DNA of 64,000 nucleotides from Telmatospirillum sp. J64-1 (GCF_006980715.1 NZ_SBHN01000001.1:186001-250000), one strand, 5' to 3'; numbered from the stretch's first letter, positions 8,887 through 19,262 are shown. A program made the numbers and translations. Notes: a model not told the origin generated them from the letters alone.

Positions 8887-9885
8887 ATGAAACGGTATCT
8901 GTCGTTGATTTCCGCCGCCCTGGCCGTTGCCCTGACCAACGCGGCCCCTGCCGCCGCCAATCAGACCCTGCTGAACGTTTCCTACGACCCCACGCGGGAG
9001 TTCTACCAGGAATTCAACCGCGCCTTCGCCGAACACTGGCAGGCCGAGAACGGGGAGACGGTGTCCTTTCAGATGTCGCATGGCGGGTCGGGGCGCCAGG
9101 CCCGTTCCGTTATCGACGGGTTGGAGGCCGATGTGGTGACGCTGGCCCTGGGCTATGACGTGGACGTCATCGCCGAGCGGGCCGGTCTGTTTCCCACCGA
9201 CTGGCAGGCTCGCCTGCCGCATAATTCCTCGCCCTATACCTCGACCATCGTCTTCCTGGTACGCAAGGGCAATCCCAAGAACATCCAGGACTGGGACGAT
9301 CTGGTGAAGCCGGGCGTCTCCATCATCACCCCCAATCCCAAGACGTCCGGCGGCGCGCGCTGGAACTATCTGGCGGCCTGGGCCTATGTCACGGCCAATG
9401 GTGGCGATCAGGCCGCGGCCGAGGCCTTCGTCGGCGACCTGTTCCGCAATGTGGCGGTCATGGACACGGGCGCGCGCGGTTCCACCACTACCTTCGCCCA
9501 GCGCGGCATCGGCGACGTTCTGCTGGCCTGGGAGAACGAGGCCTTCCTGTCCATGGCCGAAATCGGCGATGCCTTCGAGATCGTCGTGCCCTCGATTTCC
9601 ATCCTGGCCGAACCGCCGGTGACGGTTGTGGACAGGGTGGTCGAGAAGAAAGGCACGCGCGAAGTCGCCGAGGCCTATCTGAACTATCTTTACTCGCCGG
9701 TCGGCCAGGAACTGGCGGCCAAGCATTACTACCGTCCCCGTGATCCGGAGATTCTGGCCAAGTATTCCGATCGCTTCCCCGAGCTGAGGCTCGTCACCAT
9801 CGCCGATTTCGGTGGCTGGCAGCAGGCCCAGAAGGAGCATTTCGACGACGGCGGCATCTTCGACCGCATCTATACCGTGCGCTGA
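8887..9885 (+). CDS. sbp: sulfate ABC transporter substrate-binding protein
   Basis: A 332-residue periplasmic binding protein, starting at the ATG after GTGGGAGGTCCCTT rather than at the upstream in-frame codon at 8785. The signal peptide [20 protein letters not shown] ends near AAA-N. Sulfate-binding-protein motifs are present: [33 protein letters not shown] and [18 protein letters not shown]. It captures sulfate (or thiosulfate) for the CysTWA importer. It is the first gene of a four-gene operon. Confidence 0.96.
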   Translation: MKRYLSLISAALAVALTNAAPAAANQTLLNVSYDPTREFYQEFNRAFAEHWQAENGETVSFQMSHGGSGRQARSVIDGLEADVVTLALGYDVDVIAERAGLFPTDWQARLPHNSSPYTSTIVFLVRKGNPKNIQDWDDLVKPGVSIITPNPKTSGGARWNYLAAWAYVTANGGDQAAAEAFVGDLFRNVAVMDTGARGSTTTFAQRGIGDVLLAWENEAFLSMAEIGDAFEIVVPSISILAEPPVTVVDRVVEKKGTREVAEAYLNYLYSPVGQELAAKHYYRPRDPEILAKYSDRFPELRLVTIADFGGWQQAQKEHFDDGGIFDRIYTVR

Positions 9886-9895
9886 GGACAAGCCC

Positions 9896-10741
9896 ATGGC
9901 CGCTTCCGGATTGCTTCTGACCCGTCCCACGGTCTTGCCTGGTTTCGGGCCGGCCTTGGGCTTCACCATCTTCTATCTGTCGCTGATCGTGCTGATCCCG
10001 CTTTCGGCGGTCTTCCTGATGACCGCAGGCATGGGATGGGACGCCTTCGTCGCGGCGGCCTTCAGCCCCCGCGTCCTGGCGTCCTATCGCCTCAGTTTCG
10101 GCGGGTCGCTGATTGCCGCGCTGATCAATGCGGTCTTCGGCCTGCTGGTGGCCTGGGTGCTGGTGCGCTACCGCTTTCCCGGCCGCAAGATCGTCGATGC
10201 CATGGTCGATCTGCCCTTTGCCTTGCCCACCGCCGTTGCAGGCATCGCCCTGACCGCAATCTATGCCCGCAACGGTCTGCTCGGCCAGTATCTGGAACCG
10301 ATGGGACTCAAGGTCGCCTTCTCGCCCGTCGGCGTCATCGTCGCCATGGTCTTCATCGGCCTGCCCTTCGTCGTGCGCACCGTCCAGCCGGTACTGCAGG
10401 ACCTGGACAAGGAGGTCGAGGAAGCGGCCACCAGCCTGGGGGCGACGCGGGTGCAGACCTTCCTGCGGGTCATTCTGCCGACCATCCTGCCCGCCTTGCT
10501 GACGGGCTTCGCCCTGGCCTTTGCCCGTGCCGTCGGCGAATACGGCTCGATCATCTTCATCGCCGGCAATATCCCGATGGTGAGCGAGATCGCGCCGCTG
10601 CTGATTGTCGTGAAGCTCGAGCAATACGATTACGCCGGGGCCACGGCCATCGCCACGGTCATGCTTGCGGTGTCCTTCCTGATGCTGCTCGCCATCAATC
10701 TGCTCCAGCGCTGGAACCGCCGGCGCCTGTCGGGCGAGTGA
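9896..10741 (+). CDS. cysT: sulfate ABC transporter permease CysT
   Basis: This 281-residue protein has about six membrane segments and the permease EAA loop [20 protein letters not shown] (around residues 175-195), which docks on the ATPase. It forms the translocation pore with CysW. The start at 9896 follows GAGGACAAGCCC and lies 11 bases after the sbp stop, so the two are co-transcribed. An upstream in-frame start would overlap sbp and has no ribosome site. Confidence 0.95.
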   Translation: MAASGLLLTRPTVLPGFGPALGFTIFYLSLIVLIPLSAVFLMTAGMGWDAFVAAAFSPRVLASYRLSFGGSLIAALINAVFGLLVAWVLVRYRFPGRKIVDAMVDLPFALPTAVAGIALTAIYARNGLLGQYLEPMGLKVAFSPVGVIVAMVFIGLPFVVRTVQPVLQDLDKEVEEAATSLGATRVQTFLRVILPTILPALLTGFALAFARAVGEYGSIIFIAGNIPMVSEIAPLLIVVKLEQYDYAGATAIATVMLAVSFLMLLAINLLQRWNRRRLSGE

Positions 10742-10754
10742 CGGAGACAAGCCC

Positions 10755-11627
10755 ATGACGTCTTACGCATCCTCCGCCGCAGTTCCGTTGCAGTCGGCCG
10801 TTACCCGGCTTCCCTGGCTGCGCTGGACCCTCATCGCCATCGCCCTGGCTTTCCTGTCCCTGTTCTTGGCCTTGCCGCTTTTCGCGGTCTTCGCGGAAGC
10901 CTTGCGCCATGGCTTTACCGCCTATCTTCAGGCCCTGACCGAACCGGACGCGCAGGCGGCCATTCGCTTGACCTTGCTGGTGGCGGCCATCGCCGTGCCC
11001 TGCAACCTGGTCTTCGGCGTCATCGCCGCCTGGGCCATCGCCAAGTTCGAATTCCGCGGGCGGTCCCTGCTGGTCACCTTGATCGATTTGCCGTTCTCCG
11101 TCTCGCCGGTTATCGCGGGCCTGATCTACATCATGGTCTTCGGGTTGCAGGGCTGGCTCGGCCCCTGGTTGGCGAGCCATGACATCAAGATCATCTTCGC
11201 CGTGCCGGGCATCGTGTTGGCGACGATCTTCGTCACCTTTCCCTTCGTCGCCCGCGAATTGATCCCGCTGATGGAGGAACAGGGCACCGAGGAAGAGGAA
11301 GCCGCCCTGGTGCTGGGCGCCAACGGTTTCCAGACCTTCTGGCGCGTGACCCTGCCCAATGTCAAATGGGGCCTGCTCTACGGCGTGCTGCTCTGCAATG
11401 CCCGGGCGATGGGGGAATTCGGCGCCGTCGCCGTGGTGTCAGGCCATATCCGCGGCATGACCAACACCATGCCCCTGCATGTGGAGATTCTCTACAACGA
11501 GTACATGTTCGTCGCGGCCTTCGCCGTCGCCTCGCTGCTGGCCTTGCTGGCCCTTGTCACCCTGGTGGCCAAGAGCCTGCTGGAATGGCATTTCCGTGCC
11601 GAACTCGCCGCCACGGGCGGACATTAG
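10755..11627 (+). CDS. cysW: sulfate ABC transporter permease CysW
   Basis: A 290-residue inner-membrane permease of the sulfate importer, partner of CysT. The EAA loop reads [19 protein letters not shown], and [15 protein letters not shown] and [15 protein letters not shown] are CysW-like. It starts 14 bases after cysT with a GGAG site. Confidence 0.95.
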   Translation: MTSYASSAAVPLQSAVTRLPWLRWTLIAIALAFLSLFLALPLFAVFAEALRHGFTAYLQALTEPDAQAAIRLTLLVAAIAVPCNLVFGVIAAWAIAKFEFRGRSLLVTLIDLPFSVSPVIAGLIYIMVFGLQGWLGPWLASHDIKIIFAVPGIVLATIFVTFPFVARELIPLMEEQGTEEEEAALVLGANGFQTFWRVTLPNVKWGLLYGVLLCNARAMGEFGAVAVVSGHIRGMTNTMPLHVEILYNEYMFVAAFAVASLLALLALVTLVAKSLLEWHFRAELAATGGH

Positions 11628-11636
11628 GAGCCTGTC

Positions 11637-12764
11637 ATGATCGATATTCGTAACATCACCAAGGCTTATGGCGATTTCGTCGCCCTGCGCGACGTCTCGC
11701 TGGATATCCATGACGGCGAACTGGTCGCCCTGCTGGGGCCGTCGGGTTCGGGCAAGACGACGCTGCTGCGCATTATCGCCGGGCTCGATTTCGCCAATGC
11801 CGGCACCATCCGGCTGGCGGGCGAGAACGCCGCCGGCCTGTCGGTGGGCGAGCGGCGCGTCGGCTTCGTCTTCCAGCATTTCGCCCTGTTCCGCCACATG
11901 ACGGTCTTCGACAATGTCGCCTTCGGCCTGACCGTGCGCAGCCGCGATACCCGTCCGCCCAAGGCGGAAATCCGCGAGAAGGTCGAGCATCTGCTGCGCA
12001 TGGTGCAGCTGGAGGGATTGGCGAAGCGCTATCCCTCGCAGCTTTCCGGCGGCCAGCGCCAGCGCGTCGCCTTGGCCCGGGCGCTCGCCATCGAGCCGCG
12101 CGTGCTGCTGCTCGACGAACCCTTCGGGGCACTGGACGCCAAGGTGCGCAAGGAATTGCGCCGTTGGCTGCGCCATCTGCACGACGAGCTGAAGATCACC
12201 GGCGTCTTCGTCACCCACGACCAGGAGGAAGCCCTGGAAGTGGCCGATCGTGTGGTGGTGATGGACAAGGGGAAGATCGAACAGGTGGGAACGCCGACGG
12301 AAATCTATGACAATCCGGCATCGCCCTTCGTCTACCGCTTCCTCGGCAACGTCAATTCGCTGGCCTGCAACATCGATGCGGGCCATGTCTGGATCGGCGG
12401 GCAGAAGCTGTCGCTGCCCCAGGCCGACCGCCATGTCAGTGGTGCGGGGACGGCCTTCGTCCGGCCCCATGAACTGGACGTGGTGCGGCCCGGCCAGGGC
12501 CAGGGTCTGAGCGCACTCGTACGGCATATGGTGGTGCTGGGGCCGGTGGTCCGCGTCGAGTTGGAGGTCAATCCCGGCGAGATGATCGAAGCGGAACTGA
12601 CTCGCCAGCGCCATGCCGAACTGGCCTTGCAGAGCGGCGAGCGCGTGGTCCTGGTTCCCCGCCAGGCGCAGGTCTTCCTGACCGACGACCGCCAGTACCG
12701 CGCCATCGACCCCAACCTCAACCGCCCGCATGTCATCCGCGAGACCGGGGCCAACGGGGGATGA
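11637..12764 (+). CDS. cysA: sulfate/thiosulfate import ATP-binding protein CysA
   Basis: The 375-residue ATPase of the sulfate importer. Walker [10 protein letters not shown] is at about residues 33-41, the signature [16 protein letters not shown] at about 136, Walker [13 protein letters not shown] follows, and the switch histidine is in [11 protein letters not shown]. The C-terminal 110 residues form a TOBE-type regulatory domain. It is the last gene of the sbp-cysTWA operon; the next gene is convergent. Confidence 0.96.
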   Translation: MIDIRNITKAYGDFVALRDVSLDIHDGELVALLGPSGSGKTTLLRIIAGLDFANAGTIRLAGENAAGLSVGERRVGFVFQHFALFRHMTVFDNVAFGLTVRSRDTRPPKAEIREKVEHLLRMVQLEGLAKRYPSQLSGGQRQRVALARALAIEPRVLLLDEPFGALDAKVRKELRRWLRHLHDELKITGVFVTHDQEEALEVADRVVVMDKGKIEQVGTPTEIYDNPASPFVYRFLGNVNSLACNIDAGHVWIGGQKLSLPQADRHVSGAGTAFVRPHELDVVRPGQGQGLSALVRHMVVLGPVVRVELEVNPGEMIEAELTRQRHAELALQSGERVVLVPRQAQVFLTDDRQYRAIDPNLNRPHVIRETGANGG

Positions 12765-12778
12765 GCCGGGTTTCCTGA

Positions 12779-13795
12779 TCACGCTTCGACCTGCGCAATC
12801 CGGCGGAGCAGCCGTCCCAGCAGGTCGGAGCCGGTGATGATGCGGCGTTCGTCATCGCTCCAGACCAGCATGACGTCCGAGTCGATCACGTCGTCCTCGT
12901 GGCTTTCCGGCCTTACGGTCAGGCGGGTCAGAAGGCGTTCCAGGGGGATGGCGGGATCGCGGACGATCAGCGGATAGTGGCAGAGCGCCCCCGGTGTCCA
13001 GTCCGCGCCGCCGAACAGGGCGCCGGACAGGAAGGCCGGGGCGCTGAACACGCAGCGGGGCTGCCCTGCTTGATCGATGACGATGATCCATTTCTTGCCG
13101 GATCGGACGACGCGCTGCAGGAACGGGTCCTCTGGTTTCCGCGAGAAATCGGGAAAGATCGGTTCCCCTTTTACAAAGGGAAGCTGCAGGATGCTGTCCG
13201 GCGCGATGGGCTCGCCCTCCTGGGCGACGGCGATGTCGTCGAGGGCCAGGAAATTCATCGCTCCCTCGGCTTCCACGGGACCGACCTCACTTTCTCCCTT
13301 GGCGTGATGGGCGATCAGCGCGGCCAGTTCCTCTTCGCGGAACCAGGTGATGGCTTCCCGCCCGATCATCCTGTCGAGCAGGACGCCGACCGGCTTGGCC
13401 ACCGGCCAGAAAAGGATGCGATAGACCTTCAGAAGGGGGGCGAACAAGGCGGCGACGCGTAGCGCGTGCTGCGAGAAATAGGCCTGGGGCAGGATTTCCG
13501 CCAGCAGGGTGATCCCGACGGTGGAAAAGAAGAAGGCGCCGATCCCGGCCAGAACGGTTTCCGTCAATAGGGTCAGCAGGACATTGACCGAGACATTGCC
13601 CCAAAGGATGGTGGCAAGCGTGTAATTGGCATCCTGCCGCAAGGCCAGGACGGTTCGCGCCTCGGCATGTCCTCTCTCGGCATCGGTTTCCAGTTGCAGG
13701 CGGCTCAGCCTGAAGATCGCCAGGTTCAGCCCCGACAGCATCGCCGACTGGCTGAGACAGAAGGCGATCCCTACCCATATCCAGATATCCGCCAT
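12779..13795 (-). CDS. DUF21/CNNM-domain membrane protein (CorC-like)
   Basis: A 338-residue protein with an N-terminal DUF21 membrane domain of about three to four helices (residues 1-150, including SGLNLAIFRLSRLQLETDAE and ITLLAEILPQAYFSQHA). A cytosolic region that occupies the place of the CBS pair follows. Proteins of this class (CNNM/CorC/YhdP) are linked to Mg2+ or Co2+ export and metal homeostasis. The C-terminal half has weak CBS character, so ligand sensing is uncertain. It is divergent from the FAD-Rieske gene across a 111-base gap and convergent with cysA. Confidence 0.8.
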   Translation of the reverse strand: MADIWIWVGIAFCLSQSAMLSGLNLAIFRLSRLQLETDAERGHAEARTVLALRQDANYTLATILWGNVSVNVLLTLLTETVLAGIGAFFFSTVGITLLAEILPQAYFSQHALRVAALFAPLLKVYRILFWPVAKPVGVLLDRMIGREAITWFREEELAALIAHHAKGESEVGPVEAEGAMNFLALDDIAVAQEGEPIAPDSILQLPFVKGEPIFPDFSRKPEDPFLQRVVRSGKKWIIVIDQAGQPRCVFSAPAFLSGALFGGADWTPGALCHYPLIVRDPAIPLERLLTRLTVRPESHEDDVIDSDVMLVWSDDERRIITGSDLLGRLLRRIAQVEA

Positions 13796-13906
13796 GCCCG
13801 AACCCGTGTTGCTGCATTTCCTCTTCGAGGAACATCGGCAGGACGGCCCTGTTCACGGGAAAGGGACACCCTCCCGGCCTGCCCACCAACACTTTCGGAG
13901 GCACCG

Positions 13907-15400
13907 ATGGCGCAAGAGAATGCTCGGCGCGGCTCATTCTGGGATGTCGGGACGGTTCCGGCAGTCTATCCCCGTCTGGACGGCGACCGGACCGCCGATG
14001 TGGTGGTCGTCGGCGGCGGCATCGCCGGCCTGACGGCGGCTTGGCATCTGGCCGAGGCCGGGCAGCGCGTATTGCTGCTCGAGGCGCAGCGGATCGGGCG
14101 GCAGGTCACCGGCCATTCCACCGCCAAGGTCACCACGCAGCACGGCTTGATCTATACCGACCTGATCGAGAGATTCGGAACGGAAGGGGCCTATGCCTAT
14201 GCCGAGGCCAATCGTTGGGCGCTGGAGGAAATCGCCGAGACGGTCGCCCAACTCGGCATCGATTGCGCTTTCGAAAGAAAGGATGCCTATCTCTACACGG
14301 ACGACGAAAGCCGCCGTCCGGAACTGGAGGCGGAAGTCGTGGCGGCCCAGCGGTTCAGGCTGCCGGCCTGCCTGGTCGAGGACCTGCCGGTTCCGGTGCC
14401 GCACAAGCTGGGCATCCGCTTTTCCGACCAAGCGCAGTTCAATCCCGTGGCCTATGCCGACGGCCTGGCGCGGGCGGTTGTCCAGGCAGGCGGGAACATC
14501 TTCGAACAGACCCGAGTGACTTCGGTCGAGGAGGGGAATCCATGCGGCGTCGTCACGGAAGGAGGCAGGATCGAGGCCGGGGCAGTGGTGCTTGCCACCA
14601 ACATTCCCTTCGGTAAGACGGGCGAATTCCACAAGAAGGCGCGGCCGCGCTGCCATGTCGGCCTCGCCGCCCGCATCGCGGAGCCCTTTCCCGAAGGGAT
14701 GTTCCTCAGCCTGGATTCGCCGACCCATTCCCTGCGCATGGCGCCCACCGACCAGGGGCCGGTGCTGGTCGCCATTGGCGACGGCTTCAAGCCGGGCAGC
14801 GCCGATCCTGGCGCGAAGCTACGCGCGCTGGAAACGTTCGTGAGGGAGGCCTTTTCCCTTCAGGACATCACTCATGTCTGGTGGAACGAGGATTTCGACA
14901 GCATCGACCGCGTGCCCTTCATCGGCCGCGCCTCTCGCGAGTCGGAGAATCTCTATGTCTGTACCGGCTTCTCGTCCTGGGGCTTCACCAACGGCACAGC
15001 GGCCGGCCGGATCATCTGCGACCTGATCCTGGGGCGGGAGAATGCCTGGTCCTTCCTTTTCGACGCCACCCGCGAACCCCATGGCGAGCGCCAGCGCGGC
15101 CATGACGAACCGGCGGTCCAGAAGGACCGGGACCCGAATACGCTGGCCAAAGAAGAAGCGGCCCTGATCGAGAAAGGAGAGCAGATTCTGGCCGCCTACC
15201 GGGACGAGGCGGGCGAACTGCATATCCGATCTGCTGCTTGCACCCATCTGGGCTGCACATTGGCCTGGAACGGCGTGAACAGGACCTGGAATTGTCCCTG
15301 CCACGGTTCGGCCTTTGATTATCGCGGCAAATTGGTTCACGGACCGGCGGTCAAGGACCTGGAACCGGTCGATGCTGGTCAAGGTCGTGGCGGCGCATGA
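13907..15400 (+). CDS. FAD-dependent oxidoreductase with C-terminal Rieske domain
   Basis: A 497-residue two-domain enzyme. Residues about 30-380 are a DAO-type flavin domain, opening with ADVVVVGGGIAGLTAAWHLA and followed by TGHSTAKVTTQHGLIY. Residues about 410-490 are a Rieske [2Fe-2S] domain with CTHLGCTL and CPCHGSAFDYRGKLVHGPA, which give the Cys-His and Cys-His ligands. Homologs are common in soil bacteria (Bacillus YhfW type), and their substrate is not established. The start at 13907 follows CGGAGGCACCG; the longer upstream frame overlaps the divergent DUF21 gene and is rejected. A strong hairpin lies downstream. Confidence 0.93.
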   Translation: MAQENARRGSFWDVGTVPAVYPRLDGDRTADVVVVGGGIAGLTAAWHLAEAGQRVLLLEAQRIGRQVTGHSTAKVTTQHGLIYTDLIERFGTEGAYAYAEANRWALEEIAETVAQLGIDCAFERKDAYLYTDDESRRPELEAEVVAAQRFRLPACLVEDLPVPVPHKLGIRFSDQAQFNPVAYADGLARAVVQAGGNIFEQTRVTSVEEGNPCGVVTEGGRIEAGAVVLATNIPFGKTGEFHKKARPRCHVGLAARIAEPFPEGMFLSLDSPTHSLRMAPTDQGPVLVAIGDGFKPGSADPGAKLRALETFVREAFSLQDITHVWWNEDFDSIDRVPFIGRASRESENLYVCTGFSSWGFTNGTAAGRIICDLILGRENAWSFLFDATREPHGERQRGHDEPAVQKDRDPNTLAKEEAALIEKGEQILAAYRDEAGELHIRSAACTHLGCTLAWNGVNRTWNCPCHGSAFDYRGKLVHGPAVKDLEPVDAGQGRGGA

Positions 15401-15483
15401 TTTTCATCTGGCCGTCGGAAGGCGCCGGAAATCCGGGCCGCCTTAGGAAACACTCACCTTTGACCGGCTTGTCATCTGCCGGA

Positions 15484-15503
15484 GAGTCATCCGGAGATGA
15501 CTC
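15484..15503. terminator. bidirectional hairpin between convergent genes
   Basis: GAGTCATC and GATGACTC are perfect 8-bp arms with a CGGA loop, three bases before the DUF1127 stop and 84 bases after the Rieske gene stop. There is no long T run, but the position between convergent genes fits a shared terminator. Confidence 0.6.
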
Positions 15504-15505
15504 CC

Positions 15506-15856
15506 TTAGGCAGCGATGTCCGTGCGGGTGGACGGCTTGTCGTCATTGGCGGTGGCGTAGCCGGCCTTGTCGTCTTCGCGCTTGCTGCCGTTGAAGTGGC
15601 TGTTGACCACCGAACCGATGTCATCGCGGCTCAGGCCCATATCGGCCAGTTCGCGGTCGGACAGGCTCATGAGGCGGTTGGTCATGGCGCGCATTTCGAG
15701 GGCTTCGTTGATCACGCCGAAAATGGCGGCGAAGAAAGCCCCGGTCTTGACGACGCCGGTCTTGACCATCTTGGCGAAAAAGGCAGCCCGCATGTGATGG
15801 GCTTTCCGCAAGGTGGCTTCGATTTCCTCGTAGGAGGGATGAACGAAAGTCGACAT
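15506..15856 (-). CDS. DUF1127 domain-containing protein
   Basis: A 116-residue protein starting MSTFVHPSYEEIEATLRKAH, after a GGAG site. The DUF1127 core MSLSDRELADMGLSRDDI lies at about residues 64-81. The basic, arginine-rich amphipathic N-terminal part and the acidic tail are usual for longer members. Small DUF1127 proteins act in RNA metabolism and in phosphate or stress responses in alphaproteobacteria; the role of this longer form is unknown. Confidence 0.85.
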   Translation of the reverse strand: MSTFVHPSYEEIEATLRKAHHMRAAFFAKMVKTGVVKTGAFFAAIFGVINEALEMRAMTNRLMSLSDRELADMGLSRDDIGSVVNSHFNGSKREDDKAGYATANDDKPSTRTDIAA

Positions 15857-15920
15857 AAGTGGAACTCCATGAATTGTCTTTGCACAGAAGAAATAGTCAT
15901 TTCGTGCAGAATGAGCAGCT

Positions 15921-15943
15921 GCATTGCTGCAACGCAGCAATGC
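15921..15943. promoter_or_regulatory. perfect 10-bp inverted repeat in divergent promoter
   Basis: GCATTGCTGC and GCAGCAATGC are separated by AAC. The dyad lies between the divergent DUF1127 and mfd-like genes, 65 bases upstream of the DUF1127 start and 35 bases before the mfd start. It could be an operator or an RNA hairpin in the mfd leader. The sequence does not distinguish these. Confidence 0.5.
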
Positions 15944-15977
15944 ATATCCTTCATGCCCCCGCCTCCGGGTGCTTCTG

Positions 15978-18900
15978 ATGCCCGATGACCGGCCCTCCGC
16001 GCCCCTGGTCCCGTCTCTTGACCGAACCGCCCCGGGACGGGCAAGCCTTCTGGATCTGCCCGATGCCGCTCTTGCCGTGGTGCTGGCCGATTGGGCGCGG
16101 AAATCCTCGAAAGGCCTGTGTTTCGTCACTGCGTCGGAAGAGCGGAGCGAGCAGCTTGCCCGCATGATTAGGGGCCTTGTTCCCTCGCTGAAGACCTTGT
16201 TCCTGCCCGGCTGGGATTCCCTGCCTTACGACCGCGTGCGACCGTCGCCCGCAATCATCGGGCAGCGCATGGTCACGCTGGCGGAACTGGCCGAGGCTCC
16301 CGCCTCCGGCGGATGGCTGCTGACGACCACCATCGGCGGATTGCTGCGCAGGGTCCCGGCGAGGGCGGTCCTGGCGCAGCAGCAGATAAGGCTGCAGGTG
16401 GGGGAGAAGCTGGAGCAGGAGGCATTGCGGGGCGCGTTTGAAGCCTTCGGATATGTCCTGGATGACCGGGTCGATCTTTGCGGCGAGGCGGCCTTTCGCG
16501 GGAATGTCATCGACATCTTTCCCGCCGGTTCCGGACAGCCCTTTCGCATCGATGTGGCGGAGGACAGGATTGCCGCCTTACGCCGATATGACGCGCTCAG
16601 CCAAAGAACGGAGCGGGAGGTGGCGGAGGTGACCATCCGGCCCGTCAAGGAAAGGCTGGAACAGGACGGAGAGGCCGCCTCGCCCGAGACAGTGTTCGAT
16701 TACATCCCAGAGGCGGTCTTCGTCTGCGACAGGGATATGGAAGAGCATCTGGCCGTTTTCCGGGGGCTCGTCCAGGACGCCTATCAGACGCGGCTGACGC
16801 TGCGCGCGGCGGGGCAGGCGCGTCGGGCACCCAAGAAACCCGAGACGGTTTTCCTGACGGAAGACGAAATCGCGGATGCCTTATCCGGGACGGTCAGGAT
16901 CGACGTGCTGGAAGAAGGTGAGGCCGAGCATCGCGTCGCGACGGAGCCGCTTCCGTCTTTCCGGTCCCAGCCACGCCCGCTCGCGGCGGCCTTCGAGCAT
17001 ATCCGCCAGGTTCTGGATGCGGGGGACAAGGTCGTGCTGGCGGCGGCAAATCGCCGGGGCCTGGAGCAATTGGCGCGGCAGGCGGAGCGTTCCCTCGATA
17101 GGGAGGTGGTCCGTCCGGAAGATATCTTCGCCGTCCTCGAAATGCCGGGGCCGGTCGTGGCGGCCCTGCGGGCCGACATGCCGCAAGGCGTGAAGCTGCC
17201 GGGGGTGTGCCTCGTTTCGTCGGTGGACATCGTCCCCCGTACCGGCCGCAGACCCCAACATGTCTTCCATCCCGATGTTCTGGAGACCGGGGATATCGTG
17301 GTTCACACCGAACACGGCCTGGGACGGCTGACTGGATTGCAGACCGTCGAGGGAGGAATGGTCGCTGAAGATGCGTTCGAGCTGGAATTCGCCGGGGAGG
17401 ACAAGCTTCTTGTGCCGATCCAGGAGATCCATAAGCTGTGGCGTTATGGCTCCGCGCTGACGGATGTCCCGCTCGACCGTCTGGGCAGTTCCCGTTGGCA
17501 GGAACGGAAAGCGCAGGTGGAGGCGGAACTGGCGCAATCCGCCAAGGCCCTGGCCGAGCTTGTGCGCGAGCGCCAGTCGAAGAAGGTCGCACCCATCGCC
17601 GTGCCGCAGCAAGCCTATGCGCGCTTCGCCGGGCGGTTCCGCTATCCCCTGACCGCCGATCAGGCAAACGCCATCGAGGCGGTGCTGGACGACCTGCGTT
17701 CCGGCCACCTGATGAACCGCCTGGTCTGCGGCGATGTGGGCTTCGGCAAGACGGAAGTGGCCCTGCGGGCGGCGGCGGCCGTCGCCCTGAGCGGCCAGCA
17801 GGTGGCGCTGATTGCCCCCACCACGTTGCTGGCCCGCCAGCATTTCGAGACCTTCCGTCGGCGCTTTTCAGGTCTGGGCATTCGTGTCGGCCTGTTGTCC
17901 GGCACGGTTTCCGCAGCGGAGGCGAGCGAGGTGCGGGCGGGGCTGAAGGACGGTACCATCCAGGTGGCGGTGGGGACCCATGCCCTGCTCTCGCGGCAGG
18001 TCGCCTTCAAGTCCCTGGGTTTGCTGGTCATCGACGAGGAACAGCGCTTCGGGACGCAGCAGAAGGAAAAGCTGAAGCAGCATGGCCAGAAGCTGCATGT
18101 GCTGACCCTGACGGCAACGCCCATCCCCAGAACCTTGCAGGGGGCGCTGTCGGGCCTGCAGGATCTGAGCGTGATCGCGACCCCGCCCGTCCGCCGCCTT
18201 CCCGTACGGACGGTGGTGATGCCGTTCGACCCCTTGGTCTTGCGTCAGGCTTTGATGCGCGAACACAGCCGGGGCGGACAGAGCTTCGTCGTCTGTCCGC
18301 GCATCGCGGATATCCCGGCGCTCGAAGCGCGGCTACACGAACTGGTCCCGGAACTGGACCTGGGGATCGTCCATGGCAGGATGGCGGCCGTCGCGCTCGA
18401 AGAGGTGATGATCGCCTTTGCCGAGGGGGCGCTCGACATCCTGCTCTCGACGAATGTGGTCGAAACGGGACTCGACGTTCCTTGCGCGAATACCATGATC
18501 ATCTGGCGACCGGACCATTTCGGCCTGGCGCAGTTGCACCAGTTGCGCGGCCGTGTCGGGCGCGGCCACGTCCGGGCATCGGTCTATCTTTTCCATGATC
18601 CGGAGCATCCACCCCCCGAGGCCAGCCTCAAGCGGCTGCATATGCTGGAGGAGATGGAGGCTCTCGGTTCCGGTTTCGCCATCAGTGCCCAGGACCTCGA
18701 CCAGCGGGGAGCGGGCGAGCTTCTGGGCGCCGAGCAGGCGGGGCATGTCTCCGTCCTGGGGACGGAATTGTACCAGCATCTGCTGCGGCAGGCGTTGCGC
18801 AGCGTCAAGGGGGAGAGCGGGCACCCACCGGCGGATGCCGTCCTGCATGTCCCGGTCGAGGCGAGGTTGCCGCAGGACTATGTCCCCGACGACGTGGTGC

Positions 18901-19247
18901 GGCTGCGGCTCTACCGGCGCCTGATGCGCCTTGAGCATGAGGAGGAGGTTGCGGATTTCCTGGAAGAGATGGAGGACCGCTTCGGTCCCGTTCCGCCGCA
19001 ACTGGAAGCCCTGGGCCGGTTGAAACGCCTGAAGCTGCGCTGCGGCAGGGCAGGGATCGCGCGGGTGGAAATCGGCCCCCAGGCCATCGCCGTGACGCTG
19101 GACGAAAACAGTCCGGCGGCCCGCCGCTTCGAAACACGGGCCGCCGGAGAGGATTTCGCGAAGAAGAATGGCCGCCTGATCAAGCCTTTGGAAGGCCGGG
19201 ACGGCCTGGAGGTGCTGGAAGAAATGGTGGGGCGGCTGCCGGAATAG
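15978..19247 (+). CDS. mfd: transcription-repair coupling factor (Mfd family)
   Basis: This 1089-residue translocase removes RNA polymerase stalled at DNA lesions and recruits UvrA. In order it has a UvrB-like N-terminal region (FLPGWDSLPYDRVRPSP, about residues 75-90), a CarD/RID polymerase-binding domain (ETGDIVVHTEHGLGRLTGLQ, about 440-500), Walker A CGDVGFGKTEVALRAA (about 583), VIDEEQRFG, LTATPIPRTLQ, QLRGRVGRG and a C-terminal TRCF domain. The first ATG with sense spacing is 15978; the frame extends upstream only to a TTG. The ribosome site is weak. The length is somewhat below the usual 1150, mainly through a short N-terminus, so this could be a second mfd copy. Confidence 0.9.
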   Translation: MPDDRPSAPLVPSLDRTAPGRASLLDLPDAALAVVLADWARKSSKGLCFVTASEERSEQLARMIRGLVPSLKTLFLPGWDSLPYDRVRPSPAIIGQRMVTLAELAEAPASGGWLLTTTIGGLLRRVPARAVLAQQQIRLQVGEKLEQEALRGAFEAFGYVLDDRVDLCGEAAFRGNVIDIFPAGSGQPFRIDVAEDRIAALRRYDALSQRTEREVAEVTIRPVKERLEQDGEAASPETVFDYIPEAVFVCDRDMEEHLAVFRGLVQDAYQTRLTLRAAGQARRAPKKPETVFLTEDEIADALSGTVRIDVLEEGEAEHRVATEPLPSFRSQPRPLAAAFEHIRQVLDAGDKVVLAAANRRGLEQLARQAERSLDREVVRPEDIFAVLEMPGPVVAALRADMPQGVKLPGVCLVSSVDIVPRTGRRPQHVFHPDVLETGDIVVHTEHGLGRLTGLQTVEGGMVAEDAFELEFAGEDKLLVPIQEIHKLWRYGSALTDVPLDRLGSSRWQERKAQVEAELAQSAKALAELVRERQSKKVAPIAVPQQAYARFAGRFRYPLTADQANAIEAVLDDLRSGHLMNRLVCGDVGFGKTEVALRAAAAVALSGQQVALIAPTTLLARQHFETFRRRFSGLGIRVGLLSGTVSAAEASEVRAGLKDGTIQVAVGTHALLSRQVAFKSLGLLVIDEEQRFGTQQKEKLKQHGQKLHVLTLTATPIPRTLQGALSGLQDLSVIATPPVRRLPVRTVVMPFDPLVLRQALMREHSRGGQSFVVCPRIADIPALEARLHELVPELDLGIVHGRMAAVALEEVMIAFAEGALDILLSTNVVETGLDVPCANTMIIWRPDHFGLAQLHQLRGRVGRGHVRASVYLFHDPEHPPPEASLKRLHMLEEMEALGSGFAISAQDLDQRGAGELLGAEQAGHVSVLGTELYQHLLRQALRSVKGESGHPPADAVLHVPVEARLPQDYVPDDVVRLRLYRRLMRLEHEEEVADFLEEMEDRFGPVPPQLEALGRLKRLKLRCGRAGIARVEIGPQAIAVTLDENSPAARRFETRAAGEDFAKKNGRLIKPLEGRDGLEVLEEMVGRLPE

Positions 19248-19262
19248 CGGCCGCCCCTTCTT
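19229..19262 (+). terminator. hairpin overlapping the mfd stop codon
   Basis: GGGGCGG (19229-19235) pairs with CCGCCCC (19251-19257), with an inner CCG/CGG extension around the TAG stop, followed by TTCTTCCCC. It is GC-rich with a short pyrimidine tail and lies between convergent mfd and cydB, fitting an intrinsic terminator. Confidence 0.6.
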
